Part shown: piece by piece, positions 31,710 to 41,109 of the stretch
How the letters are laid out: each line of letters begins with the position of its first letter
Position numbering within the stretch: position 1 is the first letter of the stretch
Origin: an uncultured Sphingomonas sp.
GTDB taxonomy: Bacteria; Pseudomonadota; Alphaproteobacteria; Sphingomonadales; Sphingomonadaceae
Length of the DNA: 64,000 nt
Assembly: GCF_913776855.1 (NCBI RefSeq)
Contig: NZ_CAJYQD010000006.1
Coordinates: 45,758-109,757, forward strand
Direction of reading: 5' to 3'
The notes under the pieces: generated by a model
The model's input: only the letters and a program-made list of their open reading frames with translations
Told to the model about the DNA's origin: nothing
The model's database searches: none
Program-made: the position numbers and the translations under genes

Positions 31710-32839
31710 TCGAATCCCCCGGACTGTTGATGACGATCATCGCGTTCCTGCTGGTGCTGGGGCCGTTGGTGTTCCTTCACGAGCTGGGCCATTATGCTGC
31801 CGGGCGCTGGTTCGGGGTGAAGGTCGATGCGTTCTCGGTCGGGTTCGGACGGGAGGTCGCAGGCTTCACCGACCGGCATGGCACCCGGTGGAAGTTCGGC
31901 TGGCTGCCGCTGGGCGGCTATGTCCGCTTTGCCGGCGACATGAACCCGGCGTCGCTGCCCGATGCCGAATGGCTGCAACTGCCCGCGCACGAACGCGCCC
32001 GGACGTTCCAGGCAAAGCCGGTGTGGCAGCGGGCGATCATCGTCGCCGCCGGGCCGGCGGTGAACCTGTTGCTCGCGGTCCTGATCCTCGGGGGTTTTGC
32101 CGCTGCTTATGGCGTTGACCGTACGCCGGCGACGGTCGGCGGCGTGGTGCAGGGAAGTGCTGCGGATCGCGCCGGGCTGCAGCCGGGCGACCGGATTGTT
32201 TCGCTGGACGGGCGATCGATCGATACGTTTTCCGACCTGTCGTTCTTTACCGCGCTGCACCCCGGTGAGCGGGTCACGGTCGACTACGTGCGGGGCGGAG
32301 CGATGCGTGCGGCCGACGCAGTGATCGGGTCGGTCGTGCAGCGCGACCGGTTCGGTAACGAGGCGAAGATCGGCCGCTTCGGCATCGAACGCGGCGATCC
32401 GGTCTATGCTCCGCTGCCGCTATGGCAGGCGCCGGCCGAGGGCGCGCGCATGGTCGGTTCGATCCTGCGCGGTACCGTCGATGGCCTGTGGCAGATCATT
32501 ACCGGCAGGCGGTCGGTCAACGAAATGGGCGGGCCGCTGCGCATTGCCAAGGCTTCGGGGGAACAGCTGTCGCTTGGCTGGCCGGCGCTGGTGACGTTCG
32601 TGGCCTTCGTTTCCATTAATCTGGGATTCATCAACTTGTTGCCAGTTCCGATGCTGGATGGCGGCCACCTGTTCTTCTACGCCATCGAAGCGGTGAAGCG
32701 CGGGCCGGTCAGCCCGCAGACGATGGAGTGGGCGTTTCGCGGCGGATTGGCGCTGTTGCTGGCATTGATGATATTCGTCACGGTGAACGATCTGGGGGCG
32801 TTCGGTGTATGGCGTGGGCTGGCCGGCTTGATCGGCTGA
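31706..32839 (+). CDS. rseP: RIP metalloprotease RseP (start TTG 31706 or ATG 31730)
   Basis: LVFLHELGHYAAGRWFGVKV (HExxH), PDZ region, GFINLLPVPMLDGGHLFFYAIE. Confidence 0.95.
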   Translation: MIESPGLLMTIIAFLLVLGPLVFLHELGHYAAGRWFGVKVDAFSVGFGREVAGFTDRHGTRWKFGWLPLGGYVRFAGDMNPASLPDAEWLQLPAHERARTFQAKPVWQRAIIVAAGPAVNLLLAVLILGGFAAAYGVDRTPATVGGVVQGSAADRAGLQPGDRIVSLDGRSIDTFSDLSFFTALHPGERVTVDYVRGGAMRAADAVIGSVVQRDRFGNEAKIGRFGIERGDPVYAPLPLWQAPAEGARMVGSILRGTVDGLWQIITGRRSVNEMGGPLRIAKASGEQLSLGWPALVTFVAFVSINLGFINLLPVPMLDGGHLFFYAIEAVKRGPVSPQTMEWAFRGGLALLLALMIFVTVNDLGAFGVWRGLAGLIG

Positions 32840-32891
32840 CGCGGTTAGGGCAGGGCGCAATCGTCCTGTTTGGAAAGTTCCTCCGGTTGGG

Positions 32892-35660
32892 GTGGGTTTG
32901 GTGACGGCAAGCAAGTTTTCGATTTACGGCGCACATGGCGTGGCGCTGCTCGCGGGCACGATGCTCTCGGGCACGGCGGCCTCCGCACAGACGCGCCCGG
33001 CCGCCGCTGCTCCGGCAGTCCAGTCACCCGCCGCAGCGGCACCGGCAGCGCCCGTCGTGCCGACCCGCACCATCCGCTCGCTTCGGGTCGAGGGGGCGCA
33101 GCGCATCGAGCCGGACACGGTGCTGTCCTATACGAAGCTGCGCGTCGGCATCCCCTACACCGCCGAAACGCTTGATCAGGCGATCAAGGACCTGTACGCG
33201 TCCGACCTGCTCGCCAATGTCGAGATCGAGGGCGCCGAGACCAGCGACATCATCGTTCGGGTGCGCGAGAACCCGATCATCAACCGCGTGGTGCTGGAGG
33301 GCAACAAGCGGCTGAAGGACGACAAGATCACCAAGGAGATCAAGCTCGCCCCGCGGCAGATATTCACCCGCACCGCCGTGCGTGCCGATGTAGCGCGCAT
33401 CGTCGAACTGTATCGCCGCCAGGGCCGGTTCGCGGCGAACGTCGAGCCGAAGATGGTCATGCTCGACCAGAACCGCGTCGACGTGATCTTCGAAATCCAG
33501 GAAGGCCCGAAGTCGAAGGTCCGCCAGATCAACATCCTCGGCAACGAGGTGTTCAGCGACAGCGAACTGCGCGGCGAGATGGCGACCAAGGAATCGCGCC
33601 CGTGGCGGATCTTCAGCTCGAACACGAGCTATGACCAGGACCGCCTGGCCTATGACCAGCAGAAGCTGCGCCAATTCTACCTGACCAACGGCTATGCCGA
33701 TTTCCGCGTCATCTCGGCGGTTGCCGAACTGACGCCGGACAAGGAAGACTTCATCATCACCTATGTGGTGGAGGAAGGTAAGCGGTACAAATTCGGCGAC
33801 GTGGCGGTGGAAAGTGCGATCCGCGATTTCGACAGCGCCGCGCTGACCAAGACGCTGCCGATGAAGAAGGGCGACTGGTACAACGCCAAGCTGTCCGAGG
33901 ACGCGATCGACCAGCTGAGCGAATATGCCGGCCTGTTCGGCTATGCGTTCACCGACGTCCGCCCAGAATATCAGCCCGATCGTGAGAAGCTCACGATGGG
34001 GATCACCTTCTTCCTGAACGAAGCGAACCGGACCTATGTCGAAAAGATCGACATCACCGGCAACACGCAGACGCAGGACCGCGTCATCCGCCGCGAATTC
34101 CGCGTCGCGGAAGGCGATGCGTTCAACGCGTTCCTGATCAAGCGGTCGCAGGATCGCATCAATTCGCTCGGCTATTTCCAAGAAAAGTTCGAGATCGAGC
34201 GCAAGGAAGGCTCCTCGCCCGATCGGATCATCCTGGCCGCGAACGTCGAGGAAAAGTCGACCGGCGAACTGACCCTGTCGGCCGGCTTCTCCAGCCTCGA
34301 ACGCTTCATCATCCAGGCGTCGATCCGGCAGCGGAATTTCCGGGGCAAGGGGCAGGACCTGCAGGCGTCGGTCAATTATTCGACCTATCAGAAGTCGGTC
34401 GAGCTGGGCTTCACCGAACCCTATCTGTTCGACAAGAACGTGGCGCTGGGCGGCACGATCTTCCGCCGCGATTTCAATTCGTTCAACTTCCTGGGCACCG
34501 GGCGCAACTCGCTCTATTCGCAGGTGTCGACCGGCGGGCAGATCGTCGCCAGCGTGCCGCTGACCGAATTCTGGACGTTGTCGGGCCGCTATCAGCTGAG
34601 CCAGGACAATGTGGGCCTGGACAAGAACACCTATTTCACCAACGACGTCTGCGACCCGATCAAGGCCGGACGCTATCTGTGCGATTCGATCGGGAACCGC
34701 CTGTCGAGCATCGTCGGTGCGAACCTGATCTTCGACAATCTGAACAACCGCCTGCGCCCGTCGCGCGGCCAGCGGTTGGTGACCGGCGTCGATTTCGCAG
34801 GGTTGGGCGGCGACGTGCGCTATGCCCGCGTACGCGGTGATTTCGACAAATACTGGAACCTCAGCGGGTTCGTCCTGTCGGCAGGGATCGAGGGCGGCTA
34901 TATCCACGGGCTGCAGAAGAGCCCCGGCGAAGGGATCGATCCGGTCCGCATCGTCGACCGCTTCTACCTGGGCGAGCCGCAGTTCCGCGGCTTCGACATT
35001 CGCGGCGTCGGCCCGCGCATCCAGCGCCAGCGCTATACCGGCTCGGTCGCCGGCGGCGATCAGGCACTGGTTACGGCGCGCGACCAGGTGCTGAACGATC
35101 CGCTGGGCGGCAAGGCCTATTATCTCGGCAAGCTCGAACTCGAGCCGCCGCTGGGGTCTGGCATCGCGGAGCTGGGCCTGCGTCCGTCGATCTTCATCCA
35201 GGCCGGTGCGCTGTTCGGCGTCACCCGCCCGCTGCCGACCGTGCGTTTCCAGCAGGCGAAGAACGCCGACGGCACGCTGCAGTTCAACAAGGACGGGTCG
35301 CCGTCGCTGTTGCCGTTCACGACCAATACGACGGTCAATGGCCAGCAGGTGTATAACAACCAGTTCACCGACGCGTCCGGCGCGCCGGCGTTCCGCCAGA
35401 CGACCTGTTCGGTCGGTTATTCGGCGACGATCGGCGGCACCTGCGCCGGCGGGGAAACCAACACCATCGCCACGTCGACCACCGATCCGTTCCTCGAACA
35501 GTTCCTGGGCGATTCGGCCAAGCCGCGCCTGTCGATCGGTGTCGGGGTGAACTGGAATTCGCCGTTCGGGCCGCTGCGCATCGACCTTGCCAAGGCGTTG
35601 CTGAGCCAGCCGGGCGACGACAAGAAACTCATCACTTTCAACGTAGGAACCCAATTCTGA
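32892..35660 (+). CDS. bamA: Outer membrane protein assembly factor BamA
   Basis: POTRA repeats; LYDKN-type FTEPYLFDKNVALGGTIF; FRGFDIRGVGPR (VRGF loop motif); LSIGVGVNWNSPFGPLRIDLAKAL. Confidence 0.97.
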   Translation: MGLVTASKFSIYGAHGVALLAGTMLSGTAASAQTRPAAAAPAVQSPAAAAPAAPVVPTRTIRSLRVEGAQRIEPDTVLSYTKLRVGIPYTAETLDQAIKDLYASDLLANVEIEGAETSDIIVRVRENPIINRVVLEGNKRLKDDKITKEIKLAPRQIFTRTAVRADVARIVELYRRQGRFAANVEPKMVMLDQNRVDVIFEIQEGPKSKVRQINILGNEVFSDSELRGEMATKESRPWRIFSSNTSYDQDRLAYDQQKLRQFYLTNGYADFRVISAVAELTPDKEDFIITYVVEEGKRYKFGDVAVESAIRDFDSAALTKTLPMKKGDWYNAKLSEDAIDQLSEYAGLFGYAFTDVRPEYQPDREKLTMGITFFLNEANRTYVEKIDITGNTQTQDRVIRREFRVAEGDAFNAFLIKRSQDRINSLGYFQEKFEIERKEGSSPDRIILAANVEEKSTGELTLSAGFSSLERFIIQASIRQRNFRGKGQDLQASVNYSTYQKSVELGFTEPYLFDKNVALGGTIFRRDFNSFNFLGTGRNSLYSQVSTGGQIVASVPLTEFWTLSGRYQLSQDNVGLDKNTYFTNDVCDPIKAGRYLCDSIGNRLSSIVGANLIFDNLNNRLRPSRGQRLVTGVDFAGLGGDVRYARVRGDFDKYWNLSGFVLSAGIEGGYIHGLQKSPGEGIDPVRIVDRFYLGEPQFRGFDIRGVGPRIQRQRYTGSVAGGDQALVTARDQVLNDPLGGKAYYLGKLELEPPLGSGIAELGLRPSIFIQAGALFGVTRPLPTVRFQQAKNADGTLQFNKDGSPSLLPFTTNTTVNGQQVYNNQFTDASGAPAFRQTTCSVGYSATIGGTCAGGETNTIATSTTDPFLEQFLGDSAKPRLSIGVGVNWNSPFGPLRIDLAKALLSQPGDDKKLITFNVGTQF

Positions 35661-36268
35661 TGCGTAGCTTCACCAAGGCGGCGGTTGCCGCATTCGTCTT
35701 CGCGCTCCCGACCGCTCCGGCATTCGCCCAGGCGCTGCCCGACGCCAAGATCGCCGTCGTCGATTCGGAGCGGATTTTCCGCGACTGCACCGCGTGCAAG
35801 GCGGCGACCACCCAGCTGCAGGCGCAGCGCACGCAGCTGCAGTCGCTGGCGACCTCGCTCGGCCAGCCGCTGCAGACCGAAGCACAGTCGCTGCAGACCG
35901 CCGTCACCGCCGCCAAGGGCAACCCGGACGCCGCGCTCCAGACCCGCATCCGCACCTTCGAGCAGCGACAGCAGCAGGCGCAGCAGCAGATCGGCCAGCA
36001 GGAACAGCAGGTCCAGCGCAACATCGCCTATGTCCGCGAACAGATCGGCACGAAGCTCGGCCCGATCATCACGCAGGTCGCGCAGCAGCGTGGCGCGACG
36101 CTGGCCGTCGACAAGGGCAACAGCTTCTACAACGCGCCGGCGACCGAAATCACCGATGCGGTGCTGAGCGCCCTCAACGCGCAGCTGCCGAGCGTCAGCG
36201 TGACCGCCCCGGCACAGGCCGCCCCGGCCGCTGCGGCGGGCGCGCGTCCGGCTCCGGCGGGCCGCTGA
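35660..36268 (+). CDS. OmpH/Skp family periplasmic chaperone
   Basis: Signal peptide; LPDAKIAVVDSERIFRDCTACK...; coiled-coil Q-rich; position after bamA. Confidence 0.9.
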   Translation: MRSFTKAAVAAFVFALPTAPAFAQALPDAKIAVVDSERIFRDCTACKAATTQLQAQRTQLQSLATSLGQPLQTEAQSLQTAVTAAKGNPDAALQTRIRTFEQRQQQAQQQIGQQEQQVQRNIAYVREQIGTKLGPIITQVAQQRGATLAVDKGNSFYNAPATEITDAVLSALNAQLPSVSVTAPAQAAPAAAAGARPAPAGR

Positions 36269-36271
36269 TCG

Positions 36272-36742
36272 ATGGAGGGGGAAGCGACCTCGATCGGACC
36301 GCTTGACATCACGCGTGTGATGGCGGCGATCCCGCATCGCTATCCCATGTTGCTGGTCGACCGTGTCGCGGAGTTGATCCCCGACCGGTCGATCACCGCG
36401 ATCAAGGCAGTGACGATCAACGAAGGCTTCTTCCAGGGACATTTCCCTGGCCGCCCGATCATGCCGGGCGTGCTGATCGTCGAGGCGCTGGCGCAGGCCG
36501 CCGGCATCCTCGCGGTCGAAAGCCTCGGCCTCGCCGGATCGGGCAAGCTGGTGTATTTCATGTCGATCGACGGCGTGAAGTTCCGCAAGCCGGTGGAGCC
36601 GGGCGTCCTTCTGACGCTGGAGGCCGAATTTGTGCAGAAGCGCGCGCGCGTCTGCAAGTTTGCGGGCAAGGCCAGGATCGACGGCGAACTGGCGGCGGAA
36701 TGCGAATTCACCGCCATGATCGCTGATCCGCCAAAGGCGTAA
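36272..36742 (+). CDS. fabZ: 3-hydroxyacyl-[acyl-carrier-protein] dehydratase FabZ
   Basis: [21 protein letters not shown]...[26 protein letters not shown]. Confidence 0.97.
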   Translation: MEGEATSIGPLDITRVMAAIPHRYPMLLVDRVAELIPDRSITAIKAVTINEGFFQGHFPGRPIMPGVLIVEALAQAAGILAVESLGLAGSGKLVYFMSIDGVKFRKPVEPGVLLTLEAEFVQKRARVCKFAGKARIDGELAAECEFTAMIADPPKA

Positions 36743-36836
36743 GCCGACACGATCATTGCTATTATGGGCGCGTCCGTGTACGGGCGCGCCTTACCTTTTC
36801 CAGGCTGGTCGGAACCAGCCGTGACGGAGACGACCG

Positions 36837-37067
36837 ATGAAGAAAGACACGCACCCCGACTATCACACCATCAAGGTCCAGATGACCGATGGCACCGTGT
36901 TCGAAACCCGTTCGACCTGGGGCAAGGAAGGCGATCTGATGACGCTGGACATCGATCCGCTGGCGCACCCGGCATGGACCGGCGGCCGTGGCCAGATGCT
37001 GGATTCGGGTGGTCAGGTCGCACGCTTCAACAAGCGTTTCGGCGGTCTCTCGCTCGGCAAGAAGTAA
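36837..37067 (+). CDS. rpmE: 50S ribosomal protein L31
   Basis: [33 protein letters not shown]...[28 protein letters not shown]. Confidence 0.97.
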   Translation: MKKDTHPDYHTIKVQMTDGTVFETRSTWGKEGDLMTLDIDPLAHPAWTGGRGQMLDSGGQVARFNKRFGGLSLGKK

Positions 37068-37102
37068 CGCGCGCGCGGCCGCGTGCCGCGTCGTACGCTA
37101 CG

Positions 37103-37143
37103 AAAAGGGCCGCGTTAGCATTTGCTACCGCGGCCCTTTTTCT
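37103..37143 (+). terminator. Intrinsic terminator after rpmE
   Basis: AAAAGGGCCGCG ... CGCGGCCCTTTT with inner TAGCA/TGCTA, followed by T-rich tail. Confidence 0.9.
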
Positions 37144-37150
37144 TACGGGA

Positions 37151-37233
37151 ACCGTATCCCGCGCAGGCGGGGGTCCAGGGTTACGCAGCGCGACGATTGC
37201 GGCCCTGGACACCCGCCTGCGCGGGGGTACGGT
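37151..37233. repeat. Intergenic imperfect inverted repeat (CCCGCGCAGGCGGG core)
   Basis: Left ACCGTATCCCGCGCAGGCGGGGGTCCAGGG; right reverse complement ACCGTACCCCCGCGCAGGCGGGTGTCCAGGG. Confidence 0.85.
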
Positions 37234-37245
37234 TCGAGGGGATAT

Positions 37246-39555
37246 TTACCGCCCGCGATTGTCGAGCGTGGCCGGCGCGATCCGCGCCGTCGCACGCTGC
37301 GCGATGTCGGTCGCGGAATGCGCCAGCAGCAGCTGGTAATCGCCACCGGCAATGGTCCAGCCGCGCGTCTTGCTGTCGAACGTCGCCAGCAGTCGCGGAT
37401 CGACGGTCAACGTCACGCTCCGGCTTTCGCCCGGTGCTAGATCGACCTTGGTAAAGCCGCCCAGCCGCTTGGGCGATTCCCAGCCGTTGCCTGCGACATA
37501 GAGCTGGGCCAGTCCCTTGCCGCGGACCTTCCCGCTGTTGGTGATGGTGAAGCTTGCCTGCACGCCCTTACCCTGCGGCGTGGCGGTCAGCCTGCCCAGC
37601 GTGAAATTCGTGTAGGACAGGCCGTAGCCGAACGGGAACAGCGGCTTGGCGCCGGTCTTGTCGAACCATTTATACCCGACCGCAGCCCCTTCGATGTCGT
37701 AATTGCCCATCGGGTGCGAGTCGCGGTCGAGCTTCGGATCGCCCTCGATCACCGGGCGGGGCAGCTGGGCGAGCGAGGAGGGGAAGGTCGCTGGCAGGTG
37801 GCCCGACGGATTGACCTCGCCGGTCAGGACGCGGGCGATGGCTTCGCCGCCCGAGGTGCCGGAATACCACGCCTCCAGCACCGCGCCGACCCTGGGCAGC
37901 CACGGCATCAGCACCGGGCCGCCGGTTTCCAGCACGACGACGGTCCGCTTGTTGGCGCGGGCAACGGCGTCGATCAGCGCGTCCTGATTGCCCGGCAGGT
38001 TCAGGTTCGGCGCGTCGATCGATTCGCCGGTCCATTGTTCGCCGAACACGATGACGACATCGGCCTTGCGCGCAGCGGCGGCGGCGGCCTTCGCGTCCTT
38101 GCCGTCGAGATAGGTGACCGTGGCACGGGTGCGGGCCTGCAACGCCTTCATCGGCGAGGAGGGGTGGTAGAGCTTCGGTCCCGGAAAGCCGCTGGGGAAT
38201 TCGTCCGGCACGGCAAGGCCGTTCACCGGGCCGCCATGGGGATAGACCTGGCTTGATCCGCCGCCCGACAGGACGCCGACATCGGCGTGGGCGCCAATCA
38301 CGAGGATCGACTTCGCAGCGCCGGACAGCGGCAGAAGTCCCGGCGTGTTCTTGAGGAGGACGATGCCTTCCTCCGCATCGGCGCGGGTGACGGCGGCGTG
38401 GGCGGCATAATCGATCGTCGTCGCGCGGTCGCCCGCTACTTGCCGGTCGAACAGGCCATTGTCGAACATCGCCCACAAGACGCGGCGGGCCATGTCGGTC
38501 GCGCGTGCTTCTGGAACATAGCCGTTATTGACCGCTTCGCGCAGCGCGTCGGCGAAATAGGGCGAGCGATCGAATGCCCAGCCCGATTGCTGATCGAGGC
38601 CGGCATTGGCCGCCTGCGTCGTCGAATGGGTGGCGCCCCAGTCGGACATGACGAAGCCCTTATAGCCCCAATCCTGCTTCAGCGTCCTGTTGAGCAGCCA
38701 GTCGTTCTCGCACGCATAGAAGCCGTTGACGCGGTTGTAGGCGCACATCACGGAACCGGGATTGCCGGTTTCCAGCGCGATCTCGAATGCCAGCAGGTCG
38801 GACTGGCGCGCGGCCTGCTCGCCGATCCGATGGTCGATGTTGAAGCGGTTCGTTTCCTGCCCGTTGAAGGCATAATGCTTCATCGTCGAGATGACGTTCT
38901 GCGACTGGATGCCCTTGATTTCATGGCCGGTGATGATCCCGGCGAGCAGCGGATCTTCGCCGCCATATTCGAAATTCCGCCCGTTACGCGGTTCGCGCAT
39001 CAGGTTCATGCCGCCCGCAAGCTGGACGTTGAAGCCCGACAGGAACGCCTCGTTCCCGATCATCGCACCGCCGGCCTCGGCCAGTTCGGGGTTCCACGTC
39101 GCGGCAGTGGCGATGCCGGAGGGGAGCGAGGTGCGCAGGCGCGGGGTGGGGGTGCGCTGGCTGGCGACACCGACGCCGGCGTCGGTTTGCCACTGGCTGG
39201 GGATGCCGAGGCGTGGGATGCCGGGGACGATGCCGGCCGAATCGGGCAGCCCGTCCTTGGGCATCTGCCAGTTCTTGATCGGCGTGCGCTGCCATTCCGC
39301 CTTCGTCGAGAAATAGCCGAAGGTCAGCTGCAGCTTTTCATCGAGCGTCATCTCCTTCAGCAGCAGCTCCGTCCGTGTCGCCGCGTCGAGCGCGGTGTTC
39401 ATCCACGGGCGCTCGGCCGGGCCGGCGGTCGGGCCGGTGGCAGCTTGCGGTGCGTTGTTGGTCGTCTGCGCCAGCGCGGGCGAAGCGAGCGCGCTACCGG
39501 CGAGCAGGGTACCGCCCAATAGGCGCAGCAGGGCGGTTCGGGTGAAGGCGGACAT
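37246..39555 (-). CDS. Glycoside hydrolase family 3 protein (beta-glucosidase-like), secreted
   Basis: Signal peptide MSAFTRTALLRLLGGTLLAGSALASPALAQ; KGFVMSDWGATHS nucleophile motif; C-terminal fibronectin-III-like domain. Confidence 0.93.
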   Translation of the reverse strand: MSAFTRTALLRLLGGTLLAGSALASPALAQTTNNAPQAATGPTAGPAERPWMNTALDAATRTELLLKEMTLDEKLQLTFGYFSTKAEWQRTPIKNWQMPKDGLPDSAGIVPGIPRLGIPSQWQTDAGVGVASQRTPTPRLRTSLPSGIATAATWNPELAEAGGAMIGNEAFLSGFNVQLAGGMNLMREPRNGRNFEYGGEDPLLAGIITGHEIKGIQSQNVISTMKHYAFNGQETNRFNIDHRIGEQAARQSDLLAFEIALETGNPGSVMCAYNRVNGFYACENDWLLNRTLKQDWGYKGFVMSDWGATHSTTQAANAGLDQQSGWAFDRSPYFADALREAVNNGYVPEARATDMARRVLWAMFDNGLFDRQVAGDRATTIDYAAHAAVTRADAEEGIVLLKNTPGLLPLSGAAKSILVIGAHADVGVLSGGGSSQVYPHGGPVNGLAVPDEFPSGFPGPKLYHPSSPMKALQARTRATVTYLDGKDAKAAAAAARKADVVIVFGEQWTGESIDAPNLNLPGNQDALIDAVARANKRTVVVLETGGPVLMPWLPRVGAVLEAWYSGTSGGEAIARVLTGEVNPSGHLPATFPSSLAQLPRPVIEGDPKLDRDSHPMGNYDIEGAAVGYKWFDKTGAKPLFPFGYGLSYTNFTLGRLTATPQGKGVQASFTITNSGKVRGKGLAQLYVAGNGWESPKRLGGFTKVDLAPGESRSVTLTVDPRLLATFDSKTRGWTIAGGDYQLLLAHSATDIAQRATARIAPATLDNRGR

Positions 39556-39685
39556 CGGTTGCTTTCTGATGGAGGAGCGATGCAGCGGGCAGGATGCCGG
39601 GGCGAAGTGAACGTTCACAATGACGCTGAACTGCGCCGTTGTCGATACCGGCATATTCGTCCTCTCCCCGCCTGGCGTGTCGCCG

Positions 39686-39736
39686 CCCGTACTGCTGCTA
39701 CGGGTACTGATAGCGTTGTCAGGGCCAACGGTGCAA
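39686..39736 (-). promoter_or_regulatory. Putative GH3 promoter with LacI-family-like operator
   Basis: Minus strand TTGCAC-N18-TATCAG (39736-39707); TGATAGCGTTGTCA (39708-39721) overlaps -10; CCCGTA/TACGGG palindrome 39686-39704. Confidence 0.45.
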
Positions 39737-39739
39737 CCG

Positions 39740-40321
39740 TCAGTCAATCGTTGGACGGTCGCCGTCGAACAGCGCATAGCGTTCGCGCCAGGCTGCGACT
39801 TCCGGTGCCAGCGCGGCGGGCGGCGGCGTGTTGGACAGGATGTGACGGGCGACGTCGGCGGCGGGATGCATCAGCATCTTTTCCTGCCCGTCGCTGAACC
39901 ACACCGGCACCAGCTCCTCGCACAGCCGGTCGAGGATGGCGGCGGCCATGCCGTTCCGGATCGCATCGCTGCCGGGCAACATCCGGATGTTGATCGACAC
40001 CGCCTCGAGGCAATTTCCCGGCTGGTCGACGAAGTTGAGGGAAATCAGCAGCCCCGACCGGTCCGGCCGCGCCGCATCGGGCAGGTCGCCGCACCGCCGC
40101 CAGACACAGAACCATGTCCGGCAGATATGCGGCCGCACCGCATGAATCGCGCAGCCGCCCGGCGTCAGATGGCTGCAGGGAATGCCCGCCGGCTTGGCGA
40201 AGTCTGGCGAGTTGACCGTCAGGTGGGTGCAACAGGCTGTGCAGTCGCCGCAATCGCGCGTCGGCATCACTGGTCCGATCAGCATCGTTTCCAGATCGGG
40301 ATCGGTCTTCGCGCGGTTCAT
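39740..40321 (-). CDS. YkgJ family cysteine cluster protein
   Basis: RDCGDCTACCTHLTV...GIPCSHLTPGGCAIHAVRPHICRTWFC. Confidence 0.85.
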   Translation of the reverse strand: MNRAKTDPDLETMLIGPVMPTRDCGDCTACCTHLTVNSPDFAKPAGIPCSHLTPGGCAIHAVRPHICRTWFCVWRRCGDLPDAARPDRSGLLISLNFVDQPGNCLEAVSINIRMLPGSDAIRNGMAAAILDRLCEELVPVWFSDGQEKMLMHPAADVARHILSNTPPPAALAPEVAAWRERYALFDGDRPTID

Positions 40322-40433
40322 GCCGGCGGCTATACCGCCTGCGTCCGGCGTGGCCAAATCGTCCGCGCGTGCTGGCTTGGCCGGTGGTGTTTCCGGTATA
40401 GCCGGCGCCTGTCGCCGAAAGGAAAATGCCGCC

Positions 40434-41108
40434 GTGAAGCTGTTGCTTGTCGAAGACGACCGCGAATTCGCCGCAACGATGCGGACCGAGCTGGAAACGC
40501 TGTCGCATGACGTCACGGTCGCGGGCACGGGGCCGGAAGCGCTGGCGCTGGTCGGGGCGGAGGCGTTCGATGCGATCGTGCTGGATTCGATGATCCCGCT
40601 GCTCGACGGTCCGACGGTGGTGCAGCGATTGCGCGAACGGGGACACCGCCTGCCGGTGCTGATGCTGACCGCGCTGGGACTGGCCAGCGACAAGGTAGGC
40701 GGGCTGGAGGCGGGGGCGGACGATTATGTGGTGAAGCCGGCAGCGGCGATCGAAATCGATGCCCGGCTGCGCGCGCTGATCCGGGCACGGGGATGGCGCG
40801 ACGACGTGGTGGAGACGCTGCGCGCCGCCGACATCACGCTGCATCCCGGCCCGCATCGCGCGTGGCGCGGCGAGCGGCCGCTGCATCTGTCCAACCTGGA
40901 ATTCAAGCTGCTTGCCGAACTGGTGCGCCATGCCGGTGGCTATGTGACGCGCGCGATGCTGATCGAACGGGTATGGGGATATGACTTCGAACCGTCGACC
41001 AATATCGTCGACGTGCAGATCCGTGCGCTTCGCCGCAAGCTGACCGCCGCTGACGAGGACGATCCGATCCTGACGAAGCGCGGCATCGGCTACAGCCTGC
41101 GCGCCTGA
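40434..41108 (+). CDS. OmpR-family response regulator
   Basis: MKLLLVEDDREFAATMRTELE...VLDSMIPLLDG...ADDYVVKP; winged-helix VWGYDFEPSTNIVDVQIRALRRKL; GTG start. Confidence 0.93.
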   Translation: MKLLLVEDDREFAATMRTELETLSHDVTVAGTGPEALALVGAEAFDAIVLDSMIPLLDGPTVVQRLRERGHRLPVLMLTALGLASDKVGGLEAGADDYVVKPAAAIEIDARLRALIRARGWRDDVVETLRAADITLHPGPHRAWRGERPLHLSNLEFKLLAELVRHAGGYVTRAMLIERVWGYDFEPSTNIVDVQIRALRRKLTAADEDDPILTKRGIGYSLRA

Positions 41109-41109
41109 C

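Noticed and set aside
33024-35654. 876-aa minus-strand ORF
   Set aside because: Antisense to bamA; shadow ORF of GC-rich codons.
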